Positions 25,940-34,744 of a stretch of 43,516 nucleotides of DNA are shown here, piece by piece. Each line of letters starts with the position of its first letter. Position 1 is the stretch's first letter. This DNA is from Oscillospiraceae bacterium (GTDB lineage Bacteria > Bacillota > Clostridia > Oscillospirales > WRJC01), in the NCBI GenBank assembly GCA_009780985.1, contig WQYZ01000011.1:1-43516 (forward strand). The letters are read 5' to 3'. Position numbers and translations under genes: made by a program. Below the pieces are notes generated by a model. That model made no database searches and was not told the origin of the DNA. It saw nothing but the letters and a program-made list of their open reading frames with translations.

Positions 25940-26989
25940 TTATAAAATAATTGTTTTTCCGCCCGCTGCTTTTATAAGCCTGTTGTAAATTGCTTCGCCG
26001 ACGCCTGTTTTTTCCGGCTCGACGGAATATATAATATCTACGCCAAGCTCGTTGAATTTATTTAACGCCGAAAAAAGATTTTTTGCCTGTTCTTTTAAAT
26101 CGTTTTTTAAGCCGAGTGAAATTGATATTATATTTTTATTATCGGCAAAAAAACTCAACATTTCAGCAAAACATAAGAATCCGACTTTTTTCGTCTTTCT
26201 GCACAATTCTTTGGACATAAAATCTATAATTCTATCATTTTCGCCGGATAAAATATAAAGCGGCGCATCGGGGGAATAATGTTTATATTTCATTCCGGGT
26301 GCCCGGGGTTGCTCTATAAGTTCGGTGCCCGGACGCGCAATGCGCGCCCCTACGGAGATTAAATCGTCGCGCGTTATATATCCGCTGCGCAGAATATTTA
26401 TAATGCCGTCGCCGTTAAACGATATGACAGTCGATTCAAGCCCGATTTCACAGTTTTCACCGCAGATTATCATGTCAACTTTGCCGTCTAAATCTGACAT
26501 TATATGCGCCGCGTTTGTGGGACTGGGTTTACCGGATAAATTCGCAGACGGCGCGGTAATCGGAACTCCCGCAAGTTCGATTAATTTTCGCGCTGTATTA
26601 TTTTTCGGCACTCTTACTGCCACCGTGTCAAGTTTGCATGACGAATCAAATTCATTACCTTTTTTCTTTAACACGAGAGTGAGCGGCGCGGGCATAAACT
26701 TTTTTATGATTTTTTCAGCGATATCCGGTACTTCCGCATATTTATAAATATCTTCGGGGTCTGCAAAATGCACAATCAATGGATTATCCGACGGTCTGCC
26801 TTTTATTTCGTAGATTTTTTTCACGGCAGATTCGTCGAAAGCGTTTGCGCCGAGCCCGTAAACCGTCTCTGTCGGGAACACGACAAGCCCGCCATTTCTT
26901 ATTATTTTCCCCGCTCGTTCCAGTTTTTTCAATTCGCAGGGATTTTCTAAATTATTTTCATCTATTTTTATTATTTCAATTTGAGCCAT
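25940..26989 (-). CDS. tsaC: Threonylcarbamoyl-AMP synthase (Sua5 type)
   Basis: Makes threonylcarbamoyl adenylate from Thr, bicarbonate and ATP for the t6A modification of tRNAs reading ANN codons. Residues 1-205 are the TsaC/YrdC domain: VVFPTETVYGLGANA, KGRPSDNPLIVH, VAVRVPKNN and APSANLSGKPSPT. PRAPGMKYKHYSP links to the smaller Sua5 domain. In the linker, the residues SVGARIARPG are encoded by a GC-rich palindromic repeat (see the entry at 26331-26355), so the gene appears to have absorbed a repeat in frame. Total length 349 is normal for Sua5. Confidence 0.95.
   Translation of the reverse strand: MAQIEIIKIDENNLENPCELKKLERAGKIIRNGGLVVFPTETVYGLGANAFDESAVKKIYEIKGRPSDNPLIVHFADPEDIYKYAEVPDIAEKIIKKFMPAPLTLVLKKKGNEFDSSCKLDTVAVRVPKNNTARKLIELAGVPITAPSANLSGKPSPTNAAHIMSDLDGKVDMIICGENCEIGLESTVISFNGDGIINILRSGYITRDDLISVGARIARPGTELIEQPRAPGMKYKHYSPDAPLYILSGENDRIIDFMSKELCRKTKKVGFLCFAEMLSFFADNKNIISISLGLKNDLKEQAKNLFSALNKFNELGVDIIYSVEPEKTGVGEAIYNRLIKAAGGKTIIL
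26331..26355. repeat. Palindromic GC-rich repeat inside tsaC
   Basis: GGACGCGCA-A-TGCGCGCCC forms an imperfect palindrome with the tail CCCTACGG. Read on the minus strand it begins CCGTAGGGGCG, the same 11 bases that begin the element at 35585 in the amino acid transporter operon. A 9-base direct repeat GGTGCCCGG lies at 26298-26306 and 26324-26332. Confidence 0.6.
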
Positions 26990-27000
26990 TTAATTTACCT

Positions 27001-27645
27001 TTATTTATTAAGCAGCCTTTTAGCTTTTTTGTTTACCCGGATATATGATTTTGTGAAGAAAGTCATATAGTATACATGATGGTCTATGGAAACATAATCT
27101 ATTCCGTCTTTGATTTTGTAAAACAGCACATATAATACAAGCGTCAAATCATACGCCATATAAAATGACATGAAGAATATTATTATAATATATGCCGCAT
27201 TAGCCCCTGAAATTACGCAAAAGATAAACATTGTAGTATACATTACGGCAACCGGCACGCAATACATCAGAACAGTCTGCCATATTTTAAATGCCTCCCT
27301 GCAAAAACATACAGGCATCGCAGTGCCTTCAAGAATTTTAAGTTTTATACTGCTTGCGGGAGACGAATAACAGAACAATAATGTCATAATAAATTTCAAG
27401 ATAAGATAAATAACAAGCGAACCTACCAGCGCGATTATATAAGCCATAAGTCCTATCTGATCTGCAAGAGCCGCAAGCGGGTCAGTTCCGCCGCTGGTAT
27501 TTACTCCCACAATCCGGATTACGAAAGTGAAAGTGACGGCTAAAATTGCGGCTGTCAGAATTACCCATATAAATGTTACCAGTGTCTGACCCTGCTGTTT
27601 ATCTGTCACAGAAAATCCATCTTCCCGCAAATTATATTTTAACAT
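27001..27645 (-). CDS. Uncharacterised integral membrane protein
   Basis: The 214-residue product has about four or five hydrophobic segments: TFIWVILTAAILAVTFTFVI, LMAYIIALVGSLVIYLIL, VLMYCVPVAVMYTTMFIF and AYIIIIFFMSFYMAYDLTLV. It ends in a basic stretch (RVNKKAKRLLNK) probably inside the cell. No family recognised. GGGAGG lies eight bases before the ATG. It sits between the SpoU methyltransferase and tsaC and is in the same run. Confidence 0.75.
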   Translation of the reverse strand: MLKYNLREDGFSVTDKQQGQTLVTFIWVILTAAILAVTFTFVIRIVGVNTSGGTDPLAALADQIGLMAYIIALVGSLVIYLILKFIMTLLFCYSSPASSIKLKILEGTAMPVCFCREAFKIWQTVLMYCVPVAVMYTTMFIFCVISGANAAYIIIIFFMSFYMAYDLTLVLYVLFYKIKDGIDYVSIDHHVYYMTFFTKSYIRVNKKAKRLLNK

Positions 27646-27684
27646 GTGAAAATCCTCCCATCATCAAATTTATTTTTATTTACT

Positions 27685-28692
27685 TTACCGTATCATAAGC
27701 CTGTTTAATATAATACCGGCGGCAACGGCAACATTGAATGATGATTGTCCGCGAGCCATGTCAATTTTAATCATTATATCGCATAGTTCGGCAATTTCGG
27801 GACTTATTCCGAAAGATTCGCTGCCGATAACCGCGGCAAATTTTTTCGGCACGTCCGCATGTCCAATCAAGGATTCGGCGTGTGCGCTTGTGCCGATAAC
27901 AGTAATTCCTATGGATTTTAACTCGGCGACGATAGATTTGCCGTCAGGGTAATGTAGTACGGGCAACCGTCCTATTGCCCCTCTTGAAGCTCTCACGCAA
28001 TTTTTGTGATACGGCGCGGCTCCCGTTCCGGTGACTATCACTGCATCAGCCCCGCAGGCGTCAGCCGTGCGGATCACGAGTCCAAGATTATCGGGATTGC
28101 TTACATTGTCTGTAATCAACAGCGAAGTATATTCGCCGTATAAAACGGATTCAAGGCTGTATTGAGTCATAATGCAGGCGGCAATTTCAGACGGAACGGG
28201 TTTTGAAGATGAAACTGCGGACATTATCCCCTCGTTCGATAAATAACAGGCGCAATGCGCTTTTTTGATATACCCGTCTTTTTCAAGCATCGATTTATTG
28301 CTGTAAATAATATTTTTCAGCATAAGCTTGTCGTCTATGGCGCGTTTAATCAGACGTTCCCCTTCGATTACAAATCCCGTATGCGATTTTTCAAGTTCTT
28401 TGTATTCGGGAATAACAGGGTGTTTTTTTGAGTCGATTATACCTCTGTGCGCGTTTTTTTGCCGATTATTCTGACAAAACATTTTTGTGTATTCTTCAAA
28501 AATTCCGTCGGTATATAATTTTGCCGGAAATTCAGGTAACGACCGAAAAAGCGTCAAAGCGCATCGTAAATTATTTGCGTCGAGAAAGTATTCTTCATCG
28601 ACCTGTTTATTTTGATATAATACGGCATAATTGTTAAGCCATCTGTATTCATTTACAATTTCAGAATTTGCAAAAGGATTTGTATGCGACAT
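27685..28692 (-). CDS. TrmH/SpoU-family RNA 2'-O-methyltransferase
   Basis: A knotted (SPOUT) methyltransferase using S-adenosylmethionine on rRNA or tRNA ribose. The three SpoU motifs appear in the C-terminal half: NPDNLGLVIRTADACGADAV, then VIGSESFGIS, then RGQSSFNVAVAAGIILNRL. The N-terminal ~105 residues are unlike the usual substrate-binding domain and were not recognised. The next segment (FVIEGERLIKRAIDD) is the normal SpoU substrate-binding start. The length of 335 is therefore longer than the usual ~260. Target nucleotide unknown. Confidence 0.9.
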   Translation of the reverse strand: MSHTNPFANSEIVNEYRWLNNYAVLYQNKQVDEEYFLDANNLRCALTLFRSLPEFPAKLYTDGIFEEYTKMFCQNNRQKNAHRGIIDSKKHPVIPEYKELEKSHTGFVIEGERLIKRAIDDKLMLKNIIYSNKSMLEKDGYIKKAHCACYLSNEGIMSAVSSSKPVPSEIAACIMTQYSLESVLYGEYTSLLITDNVSNPDNLGLVIRTADACGADAVIVTGTGAAPYHKNCVRASRGAIGRLPVLHYPDGKSIVAELKSIGITVIGTSAHAESLIGHADVPKKFAAVIGSESFGISPEIAELCDIMIKIDMARGQSSFNVAVAAGIILNRLMIR

Positions 28693-28756
28693 ATAATTTA
28701 ATACCTTAATTCATCAGAAAAATAACTAATATAATTCAACTACGCGTTTCAGAATA

Positions 28757-29272
28757 TCAATATTTAACATTCATATCGCCGAATATTTCTAAACTATGAC
28801 CGGCATCTGCAATCAATTCCAGCCTGATTTTTTCCCGTTCGCAATGTTCCTTTAAAATATCTGTATTCAGATGTTTATCTTTTGTTCCCGCTACAACTAT
28901 ACTTATATTTTTTCCGCTTTTTATAAATTGCAAAGTATCTGCAATTGGAGTTAAATATATATGCCTTATATTTATGTTTAATGTATCAGCAAGCCAGCCT
29001 GCAATGACAGTTCCTAAACTTTTGGAAACAAATAAAATATCGTCATACACCGAAAAATCCACTTCTTTTACTTGCCTTAAAACGACGGCTTTTATCTCTT
29101 CGATAAATTCGTGAAAAGATTTTCCCTCTCTGTCACAATTTCCGTAATTTATTTTTAAACTCTCATATCCTTTGACTTCGTACTTAAATTTTGCATAATA
29201 CAGTAAAGGACCGCTAACGCTGTAACCCCCGCCGGGAAACAATACTATAAGATTTCTGTTTTTATTTTCCAT
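28757..29272 (-). CDS. Small alpha/beta hydrolase
   Basis: The 171-residue protein has an early oxyanion loop LFPGGGYS, a nucleophile elbow FVSKSLGT (Ser in place x of GxSxG-like text), a likely acid in VAGTKDKHL and a C-terminal His in DAGHSLE. Together they form a Ser-Asp-His triad in the correct order. The protein is smaller than most esterases and has no cap domain. Substrate unknown. It lies directly after prfA with an 18-base gap. Confidence 0.82.
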   Translation of the reverse strand: MENKNRNLIVLFPGGGYSVSGPLLYYAKFKYEVKGYESLKINYGNCDREGKSFHEFIEEIKAVVLRQVKEVDFSVYDDILFVSKSLGTVIAGWLADTLNINIRHIYLTPIADTLQFIKSGKNISIVVAGTKDKHLNTDILKEHCEREKIRLELIADAGHSLEIFGDMNVKY

Positions 29273-29290
29273 TTTAAAATAACCATCCCA

Positions 29291-30361
29291 TCACAAACTG
29301 CCGTTCTTCAGTTTTTCCGCAGTATCGGCGGCGATAAGCGCGTCGATTATATTGTCCAGAGCTCCGTCGAGAACGTTTTGCAGGTTATATAAAGTCAGGT
29401 TTATCCGGTGGTCTGTTACTCTTCCCTGCGGATAGTTATACGTGCGGATTCTCTCACTCCGGTCGCCTGTGCCGACCTGACTTTTCCTCTCCGAAGTTAT
29501 CGCGTTTACCTGTTCTTCCATTTTCTTCTCATATAGTTTTGTGCGCAGGAGTTTCATGGCTTTGTCTTTATTCTTAATCTGACTGCGCTCGTCCTGACAC
29601 TGGACTATAATTCCCGACGGCTTGTGAATTAATCTTACGGCGGAATCTGTTTTATTGACGTGCTGACCGCCTGCGCCGCCGGAACGGTGCGTTTCGAATT
29701 CTATATCCGCCGGATTTATCTCGACCTCGACGTCTTCGACTTCGGGCAGAACCGCGACCGTAACCGTCGACGTGTGTATTCTCCCGGACGATTCAGTGTC
29801 CGGCACTCTCTGCACTCTGTGCACGCCGCTTTCGAATTTGTAGCGCGAATATGCGCCGTCGCCGTCTATTTCAAACACGACTTCTTTATATCCGCCGAGT
29901 TCAGTCGGATTTTCAGATATAATTTCGTATTTATATCCGACGCTTTCGGCGTACATAGTGTACATTCTGTAAAGAGAGTGCGCGAATAACGCGGCTTCTT
30001 CCCCGCCTGCCCCGCCTCTTATCTCAATTATGACGCTTTTGTCGTCGTTGGGGTCTCTCGGCAGGAGCAAAACTGTCAGTTCTTCATATAATCTTTCTTT
30101 ATCAGCCTTGCATTTTTCATATTCTTCCACCACCATTTCTTTCATCTCGGGGTCAAGCTGTTCTTTAAGCATTTCTTCCGAATCTGCAAACCCTTTTTCA
30201 GCGGTTTTATATTCCCTGAATTTAGCGATGACAGGTTCCAAAAGTTTGCGCTCTTTCGATAATTTTTTCATAAGTTCCTGATTAGTCACGACTTCCGTCT
30301 GGGTTAATTGATGCGCTATATCGTCATATTTAGCTTCGGCTTCAATTAGTTTTTCAAGCAT
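29291..30361 (-). CDS. prfA: Peptide chain release factor 1
   Basis: RF1 reads UAA and UAG and triggers peptide release. The 356 residues show [14 protein letters not shown], the stop-codon recognition region [14 protein letters not shown] with the PxT tripeptide (Pro187-Asp-Thr189), the catalytic GGQ (231-233) in [14 protein letters not shown], and SQIKNKDKA typical of RF1. PDT is a variant of the commoner PAT or PVT. The start is four bases after the stop of DUF951. Its presence shows standard handling of UAA and UAG. Confidence 0.97.
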   Translation of the reverse strand: MLEKLIEAEAKYDDIAHQLTQTEVVTNQELMKKLSKERKLLEPVIAKFREYKTAEKGFADSEEMLKEQLDPEMKEMVVEEYEKCKADKERLYEELTVLLLPRDPNDDKSVIIEIRGGAGGEEAALFAHSLYRMYTMYAESVGYKYEIISENPTELGGYKEVVFEIDGDGAYSRYKFESGVHRVQRVPDTESSGRIHTSTVTVAVLPEVEDVEVEINPADIEFETHRSGGAGGQHVNKTDSAVRLIHKPSGIIVQCQDERSQIKNKDKAMKLLRTKLYEKKMEEQVNAITSERKSQVGTGDRSERIRTYNYPQGRVTDHRINLTLYNLQNVLDGALDNIIDALIAADTAEKLKNGSL

Positions 30362-30365
30362 ATAT

Positions 30366-30563
30366 TTATTGATGTTCTCCTACGATTAATAATTTTTTTA
30401 TCATTTTTTCAACTTTTAACCGCGGGAGCATAATCTCTCTCCCGCAGTTGTCGCATTTAATTTTTATATCCGCGCCTACTCTTAAAACCGTGAACACAAC
30501 TGCTTTTTTACCGCACGGGTGATTTTTTTTCATCTCTATTTTATCGCCGATTGACAAATCCAT
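30366..30563 (-). CDS. DUF951 protein
   Basis: A 65-residue soluble protein with the DUF951 pattern [18 protein letters not shown] followed by [19 protein letters not shown]. The HPCG Cys and the CDNCG pair suggest a small zinc-binding beta fold. Such genes lie near prfA or DNA-replication genes in Firmicutes; function unknown. The ATG at 30563 has GGAG eight bases upstream; a GTG three codons earlier overlaps that site. Confidence 0.88.
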   Translation of the reverse strand: MDLSIGDKIEMKKNHPCGKKAVVFTVLRVGADIKIKCDNCGREIMLPRLKVEKMIKKLLIVGEHQ

Positions 30564-30620
30564 ATATGTCACTCCAGAAATCTAAATTTTTGAATTTTCT
30601 ATTTTACGCATATTTTCAGC

Positions 30621-30998
30621 TTATTTTTTGTAAACCGGTATTATTTTAACCAAACTAATCATTAATCCGCCGGCAAGTCCTGCTAAAATACCGTATATCG
30701 GCGCAAGTAAAACAATATCAGTCAAACTTTTTCCGGTTGAACAGAATATGCCTCCCGCTAAAAATATCATACCAACACTAAGAGGAATACTTACTCTAAT
30801 AAATTGAATTGAAAATTTTGAAAAATCTGTATTTTCAGATTTATTCAATTTATGATCAATTAATGTAATAGCAAATATAGCTGCTAAATAACTAATAAAA
30901 TATAAAATATTTTTTGATGAAATTGAAATGGGTATAAGAGCTATAGAAAACAAAATACTTTTTTTGATGTATTGAATGAATAAGTTTAAATTTTTCAT
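30621..30998 (-). CDS. Small integral membrane protein, unknown
   Basis: The 125-residue product has four likely membrane helices: ILFSIALIPISIS, YFISYLAAIFAITLI, VSIPLSVGMIFLAGGIF and APIYGILAGLAGGLMISLVK, with Gly-rich packing in the last. A good site (AGGGGAA) lies seven bases before the ATG. Base composition is more AT-rich than neighbours. No family recognised. Confidence 0.7.
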   Translation of the reverse strand: MKNLNLFIQYIKKSILFSIALIPISISSKNILYFISYLAAIFAITLIDHKLNKSENTDFSKFSIQFIRVSIPLSVGMIFLAGGIFCSTGKSLTDIVLLAPIYGILAGLAGGLMISLVKIIPVYKK

Positions 30999-31033
30999 AA
31001 TTATTCCCCTTCATAATGTTTTCTCTATAATAT

Positions 31034-31975
31034 TTATCTCACAAGTTCCGGGGTGAGATTTATTATATCCTCAAGAATCTGCGCTATTTCTCCCGGAGGA
31101 GCCTTGTTGACTATAACCATATGACTGCCGTTCGGGTCTTCCTTAAAATAAGTAAAACCCTTATTGTCTATAGTTATATTGCCTTTTTTAGACTCCCTGA
31201 ACAATCCATGAGTTCCCCTGACTGCGTAATATACCGTGACTAAATCCCAGCTGTTTCTGCTTCCCGATGTTCCGCAGTATATCTGATACGCTTTGGCAAC
31301 CGGATTTTTTTTCATATCGCCTGTCGCCGTCAGTCTGGCTCCGGTTATAATCGGATATCCCATCTCATAAGGACAGAATACAATATCTTTTTTCAGGTTT
31401 TTTATAACATATTTAGCAGATTCAATATCTGTATTTACGTTAAATTCAGAGAAAAAGTCTTCATGACCTTCCCGGAAGTTTCCCGCCATAGACACAAGTT
31501 TTTTCACTTTCTGCTCGATAAGTTCCATTCCTGACATAGAGCTGTACATATCTGCCTGAGAAGCCATAAGGTTTTTTATATTGTTAAACATGCCGATAGT
31601 TATAAGTATAACTGAATTATCTTCGGCTTTTGCGAGAGCTTCGCGGTAAATCGTCGTGACGTCCGGTATCAGCGTATGCTTAAACGAATGGTCGAAATTT
31701 TCCGCTACAAATTTATTGTACTTCAGATAATTCGGGTCGTCTTTTCCCGGACCGTTTGATGATTTTAATGTTCCCACGGGAATTGCGTGTCTTCCGTAAT
31801 ACCAGTTTATCGCGTCAATACAGCACGCGCCTTCCGGGTGAACCGAGCAGTTTCCCATTGCCAAGACTTTAGCTTCGCCGAAATCGCAAAGCTTGTTTAA
31901 TATCGCTATAGCCCCTGCGTCGTCGCAGTCTGGACCTATGTCCGTATCAAGAATTACATTTTTTAACCTATCCAT
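31034..31975 (-). CDS. Nucleoside hydrolase (inosine/uridine-preferring type)
   Basis: Cleaves the N-glycosidic bond of ribonucleosides for scavenging. The calcium-binding N-terminal Asp motif is VILDTDIGPDCDDAGAI, matching the DxDxxxDD pattern. Further landmarks are the VSMAGNF segment, FNVNTDIESAK and the C-terminal NSWDLVTVYYAVRG, which holds active-site Asp. Length 313 is normal. GGAGG lies ten bases before the ATG. It is downstream of the AAC(3)-like gene by 70 bases, under the same likely promoter. Confidence 0.93.
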   Translation of the reverse strand: MDRLKNVILDTDIGPDCDDAGAIAILNKLCDFGEAKVLAMGNCSVHPEGACCIDAINWYYGRHAIPVGTLKSSNGPGKDDPNYLKYNKFVAENFDHSFKHTLIPDVTTIYREALAKAEDNSVILITIGMFNNIKNLMASQADMYSSMSGMELIEQKVKKLVSMAGNFREGHEDFFSEFNVNTDIESAKYVIKNLKKDIVFCPYEMGYPIITGARLTATGDMKKNPVAKAYQIYCGTSGSRNSWDLVTVYYAVRGTHGLFRESKKGNITIDNKGFTYFKEDPNGSHMVIVNKAPPGEIAQILEDIINLTPELVR

Positions 31976-32046
31976 ACTTTATTTATCCTCCGCATAAAAT
32001 TAATATTTCTCGTTTTTTATTTAAACTTATTAATAAAATTAAGTTC

Positions 32047-32805
32047 CTACTCGAACCCGAAAAAATTTATATTTTTTCGGAGCAGCTCCGATGTTAAGCC
32101 ATATATATCCGCGGCTTTTTCGACAACGCAGTCTGCGTCTCCGAATTTGCCTTTTCCAGCGCATCCTTTCTCTTCCATATACGGCTGTATTCTGTCGTAA
32201 TGATCTGAAATATTGCCGTCTTTATTATAATGGCGTTTTGAATCTCTGTCAAAAAGAGTTCCGTCCGGCATGACTATTTTATATTTATGATATTCTTCAG
32301 TCAGTCTTTCGGGAACGTTCAGCCATTCTTCCACGCCGTGAAGATATGTGTTACACTTTGTACCGCACCCGAGAAAGATTATCTTGAAATCCATGTCTAA
32401 AAGTTTTCCCCAGCAGCCTGTTCGACCGCAGGGCGTATCGATTAAATGCTCGTCTTTGACAAAATATTTTTTATCTTTTCCCATGATAGCAATAGAGTGC
32501 GTGGGATGCAGGGAACGCAGAACACCTTTGCGTTTCCTGAATATCTCAGTCAGTATGCCGACGCACGACGGTTCTTTTTCCGGGTCAAATATATTATGCT
32601 CGTCGCTCATTGCCGCCCAGGAGTGGGACGGAAACGCAATATTTCCGTTTTCGGCAAGATATTCGCAGAAGACGTCTAGAACAGCATCGGCTCCGCCTTC
32701 AACTTCCCCTATGCTTTTCATTGATGAATGAATAAAGACATTATCCGTCTTTTTTATTCCGAGATTTCTGAGATCTTCCGTTAAATCAGCTTTTGTATAT
32801 TTCAT
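32047..32805 (-). CDS. AAC(3)-fold N-acetyltransferase
   Basis: The 252-residue product has the Antibiotic_NAT fold: NVFIHSSMKSIGEVEGG (acetyl-CoA loop), FPSHSW, RSLHPTHSIAIMGKD with the active-site His, CGRTGCWGKLLD, and LGCGTKCNTYLHGVEE. Despite the family name, many chromosomal members are not resistance enzymes, and the nucleoside hydrolase next door suggests a metabolic role. Without a family tree, resistance cannot be excluded or claimed. AAGGTG lies five bases before the ATG. Confidence 0.9.
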   Translation of the reverse strand: MKYTKADLTEDLRNLGIKKTDNVFIHSSMKSIGEVEGGADAVLDVFCEYLAENGNIAFPSHSWAAMSDEHNIFDPEKEPSCVGILTEIFRKRKGVLRSLHPTHSIAIMGKDKKYFVKDEHLIDTPCGRTGCWGKLLDMDFKIIFLGCGTKCNTYLHGVEEWLNVPERLTEEYHKYKIVMPDGTLFDRDSKRHYNKDGNISDHYDRIQPYMEEKGCAGKGKFGDADCVVEKAADIYGLTSELLRKNINFFGFE

Positions 32806-32844
32806 AAAACACCTTAAAATAAATAATAATATAATTTATAAAAC

Positions 32845-32855
32845 AAACGTCGTTT
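32845..32855. promoter_or_regulatory. Possible LacI-like operator
   Basis: AAACG-T-CGTTT is a short palindrome just downstream of the minus-strand promoter of the AAC(3)-like gene. AAACG/CGTTT half-sites are typical of LacI-family operators, but the odd centre makes this weak. Confidence 0.25.
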
Positions 32856-32868
32856 AATCCTGATATTT

Positions 32869-32897
32869 ATTATACTATTGATTTAGTTAAAATGCAA
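32869..32897 (-). promoter_or_regulatory. Probable promoter for the AAC(3)-like/nucleosidase unit
   Basis: TATAAT (32869-32874, minus strand) lies 17 bases from a partial -35, TTGCAT (32892-32897). The start codon is about 64 bases downstream. Confidence 0.5.
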
Positions 32898-32959
32898 TAG
32901 TTTCAGTGAATTTAATCTGGATTAAATTTAATTATTTTTGAAAACATGATGTTTTTTTC

Positions 32960-32988
32960 TTGACAAGGCGAAATTTTTATACTACAAT
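32960..32988 (+). promoter_or_regulatory. Promoter of the second sugar-binding lipoprotein
   Basis: TTGACA (32960-32965), 17 bases, TACAAT (32983-32988): 11 of 12 consensus positions, about 55 bases before the ATG at 33044. Confidence 0.75.
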
Positions 32989-33043
32989 AAAATATATAAA
33001 CTCAAAAAATATATTTTAATTTATATTTAAAAGGCGGAAATAT

Positions 33044-34591
33044 ATGAAAAATAAAATTAGTTTTAAAACTGTGTTTAAAATCGGTTCTGCGACTGTTTTA
33101 ATGATATTGATTTTATGTATGACATTATCAGTTTTTTCATGTTCGCAGAATAATTCGGGAAATAATGACAGCAACACAAACAGCTCACAGGGTATTTCAA
33201 ATAATTCGGATACTGCAAATACATCGGAATCTTCAACCGAAGCTCCGAAAATATTGTCTGATGCTCCCGTAAAAGATTACGGAGGTTATACTTTCAGGAT
33301 TTTATCTAAACCGTCAAACACAGTCAATCACCATTGGGATGCAAAAGACATTGTCGCAACGGAAGAAACCGGGGACATAATCAACGACGCCGTATATAAA
33401 AGAAATACGACGATATGCGACGAATATAATATTAAGATAACCAGAACGGAAAACGACACCCCCTCGTCTTTACTGCAAAAATCAGTAAAGGCGGGAAGCG
33501 ACGATTACGATTTAATGTTCTCAGGTATTGGCGATACTGTCGGTCCCGCGCAAAACGGCGTATTGATTAATCTGAAAAATATTCCGTATATAGATTTGAC
33601 CAAACCCTGGTACGACCAGAATGCAAACTCTCAGTTGTCAATAGACAATAAATTATACACGACTTTCTGCGATTTTACGATTGTGGATAAAGATTCGACA
33701 TGGGTGTATCTGTTCAATAAAAAATTAATTCAGGATTTGGGACTTGAAAATCCTTATCAATTGGTGAAAGACGGCAAATGGACTATAGACAAAATGACGG
33801 AAATGTGCAAAGGCGCGTCAAAAGATTTAAACGGCGACGGTGTTATGACATGGGAAGATCAATTCGGCTGGGAAGGAGAATGTTGGGATATGAATCCAGG
33901 CATTATATCCGCAGGGGTTCAACTGACGTCTAAAGACAGCAGTGATTTGCCTGTGTATAACGGTCTCGACGACAAGGGTATGACTGCGTTTACCAAACTT
34001 TTAACATTGCTCGGCGATAAAAATTTATGTTTGAGATCTGACGACGTAACGAGTTATACCGGCGATCTCTGGGCCGATGTTATGGATAGAAGTTTCACAG
34101 ACGGAAGGATATTATTCCTCAACGGCGGAATGAACAGGGTGACGCTGTTCAGAAGTATGGACACGGACTTCGGCATAATTCCATCGCCTAAATTTGACGA
34201 AAATCAGAGCGACTACTGCAACACAGTGACGCAATTTTCCGCCACTTCTTTAGCCGTTCCCGCAACTGCTTCGGATTTGGAACGAACGGGAATACTCACA
34301 GACGCGCTCTGCGCAGAATCTCATTATACTCTTATTCCCGCATATTATGACGTTCAATTAAAAACAAAACTCGCGCGCGACGACGATTCCGGCGAAATGC
34401 TCGACCTTATATTCAGCACAAGAAGATTTGAGTTGAGTCTGATATACGGCTGGGGAAGTTTGTCCGACATATTTACAAATGCAATGAAAAACAACACCGC
34501 AGATATAACGTCGTCCCTTGAAAAAGCTGCTTCGAAAGTTCAGACGGCAATACAAAAAACTATAGACGCATACAGTTCAAATCAAAATTAA
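33044..34591 (+). CDS. Extracellular solute-binding lipoprotein, sugar ABC type (paralogue)
   Basis: The 515-residue product has a long signal and a lipobox ending at Cys33 (SVFSC), then an Asn/Ser-rich linker to about residue 65. The mature part shares landmarks with the lipoprotein at 5485-6981: EETGDIINDAVYKR (107-120) and KDLNGDGVMTWEDQFGW (260-276), plus the FGIIPSPKFDENQSDY segment. The DLNGDG loop resembles a calcium loop. Downstream lies an amino acid transporter of another class, so no sugar permease is adjacent. It has its own strong promoter and is expected to be monocistronic. Confidence 0.9.
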   Translation: MKNKISFKTVFKIGSATVLMILILCMTLSVFSCSQNNSGNNDSNTNSSQGISNNSDTANTSESSTEAPKILSDAPVKDYGGYTFRILSKPSNTVNHHWDAKDIVATEETGDIINDAVYKRNTTICDEYNIKITRTENDTPSSLLQKSVKAGSDDYDLMFSGIGDTVGPAQNGVLINLKNIPYIDLTKPWYDQNANSQLSIDNKLYTTFCDFTIVDKDSTWVYLFNKKLIQDLGLENPYQLVKDGKWTIDKMTEMCKGASKDLNGDGVMTWEDQFGWEGECWDMNPGIISAGVQLTSKDSSDLPVYNGLDDKGMTAFTKLLTLLGDKNLCLRSDDVTSYTGDLWADVMDRSFTDGRILFLNGGMNRVTLFRSMDTDFGIIPSPKFDENQSDYCNTVTQFSATSLAVPATASDLERTGILTDALCAESHYTLIPAYYDVQLKTKLARDDDSGEMLDLIFSTRRFELSLIYGWGSLSDIFTNAMKNNTADITSSLEKAASKVQTAIQKTIDAYSSNQN

Positions 34592-34630
34592 TTTGTTTGA
34601 AAAATTTATAATTTCTCAAAATTTATACGC

Positions 34631-34659
34631 TTGACAAATATCCTCGCACATGATATATT
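34631..34659 (+). promoter_or_regulatory. Promoter of the amino acid ABC importer
   Basis: TTGACA (34631-34636), 17 bases, TATATT (34654-34659), about 85 bases before the ATG at 34745. The leader holds a small stem AATACGG/CCGTATT (about 34676-34704) of unknown meaning. Confidence 0.75.
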
Positions 34660-34744
34660 AGTGTAGTAAAGTAATAATACGGAACAGCAATAAACGCCGT
34701 ATTGTTGAAAATATATATTACATACCGAAACGGAGAATAAATTT

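Noticed and set aside
32047-32805. Aminoglycoside resistance gene
   Set aside because: The fold matches AAC(3), but the context is metabolic and nothing shows mobility; resistance cannot be claimed from sequence.
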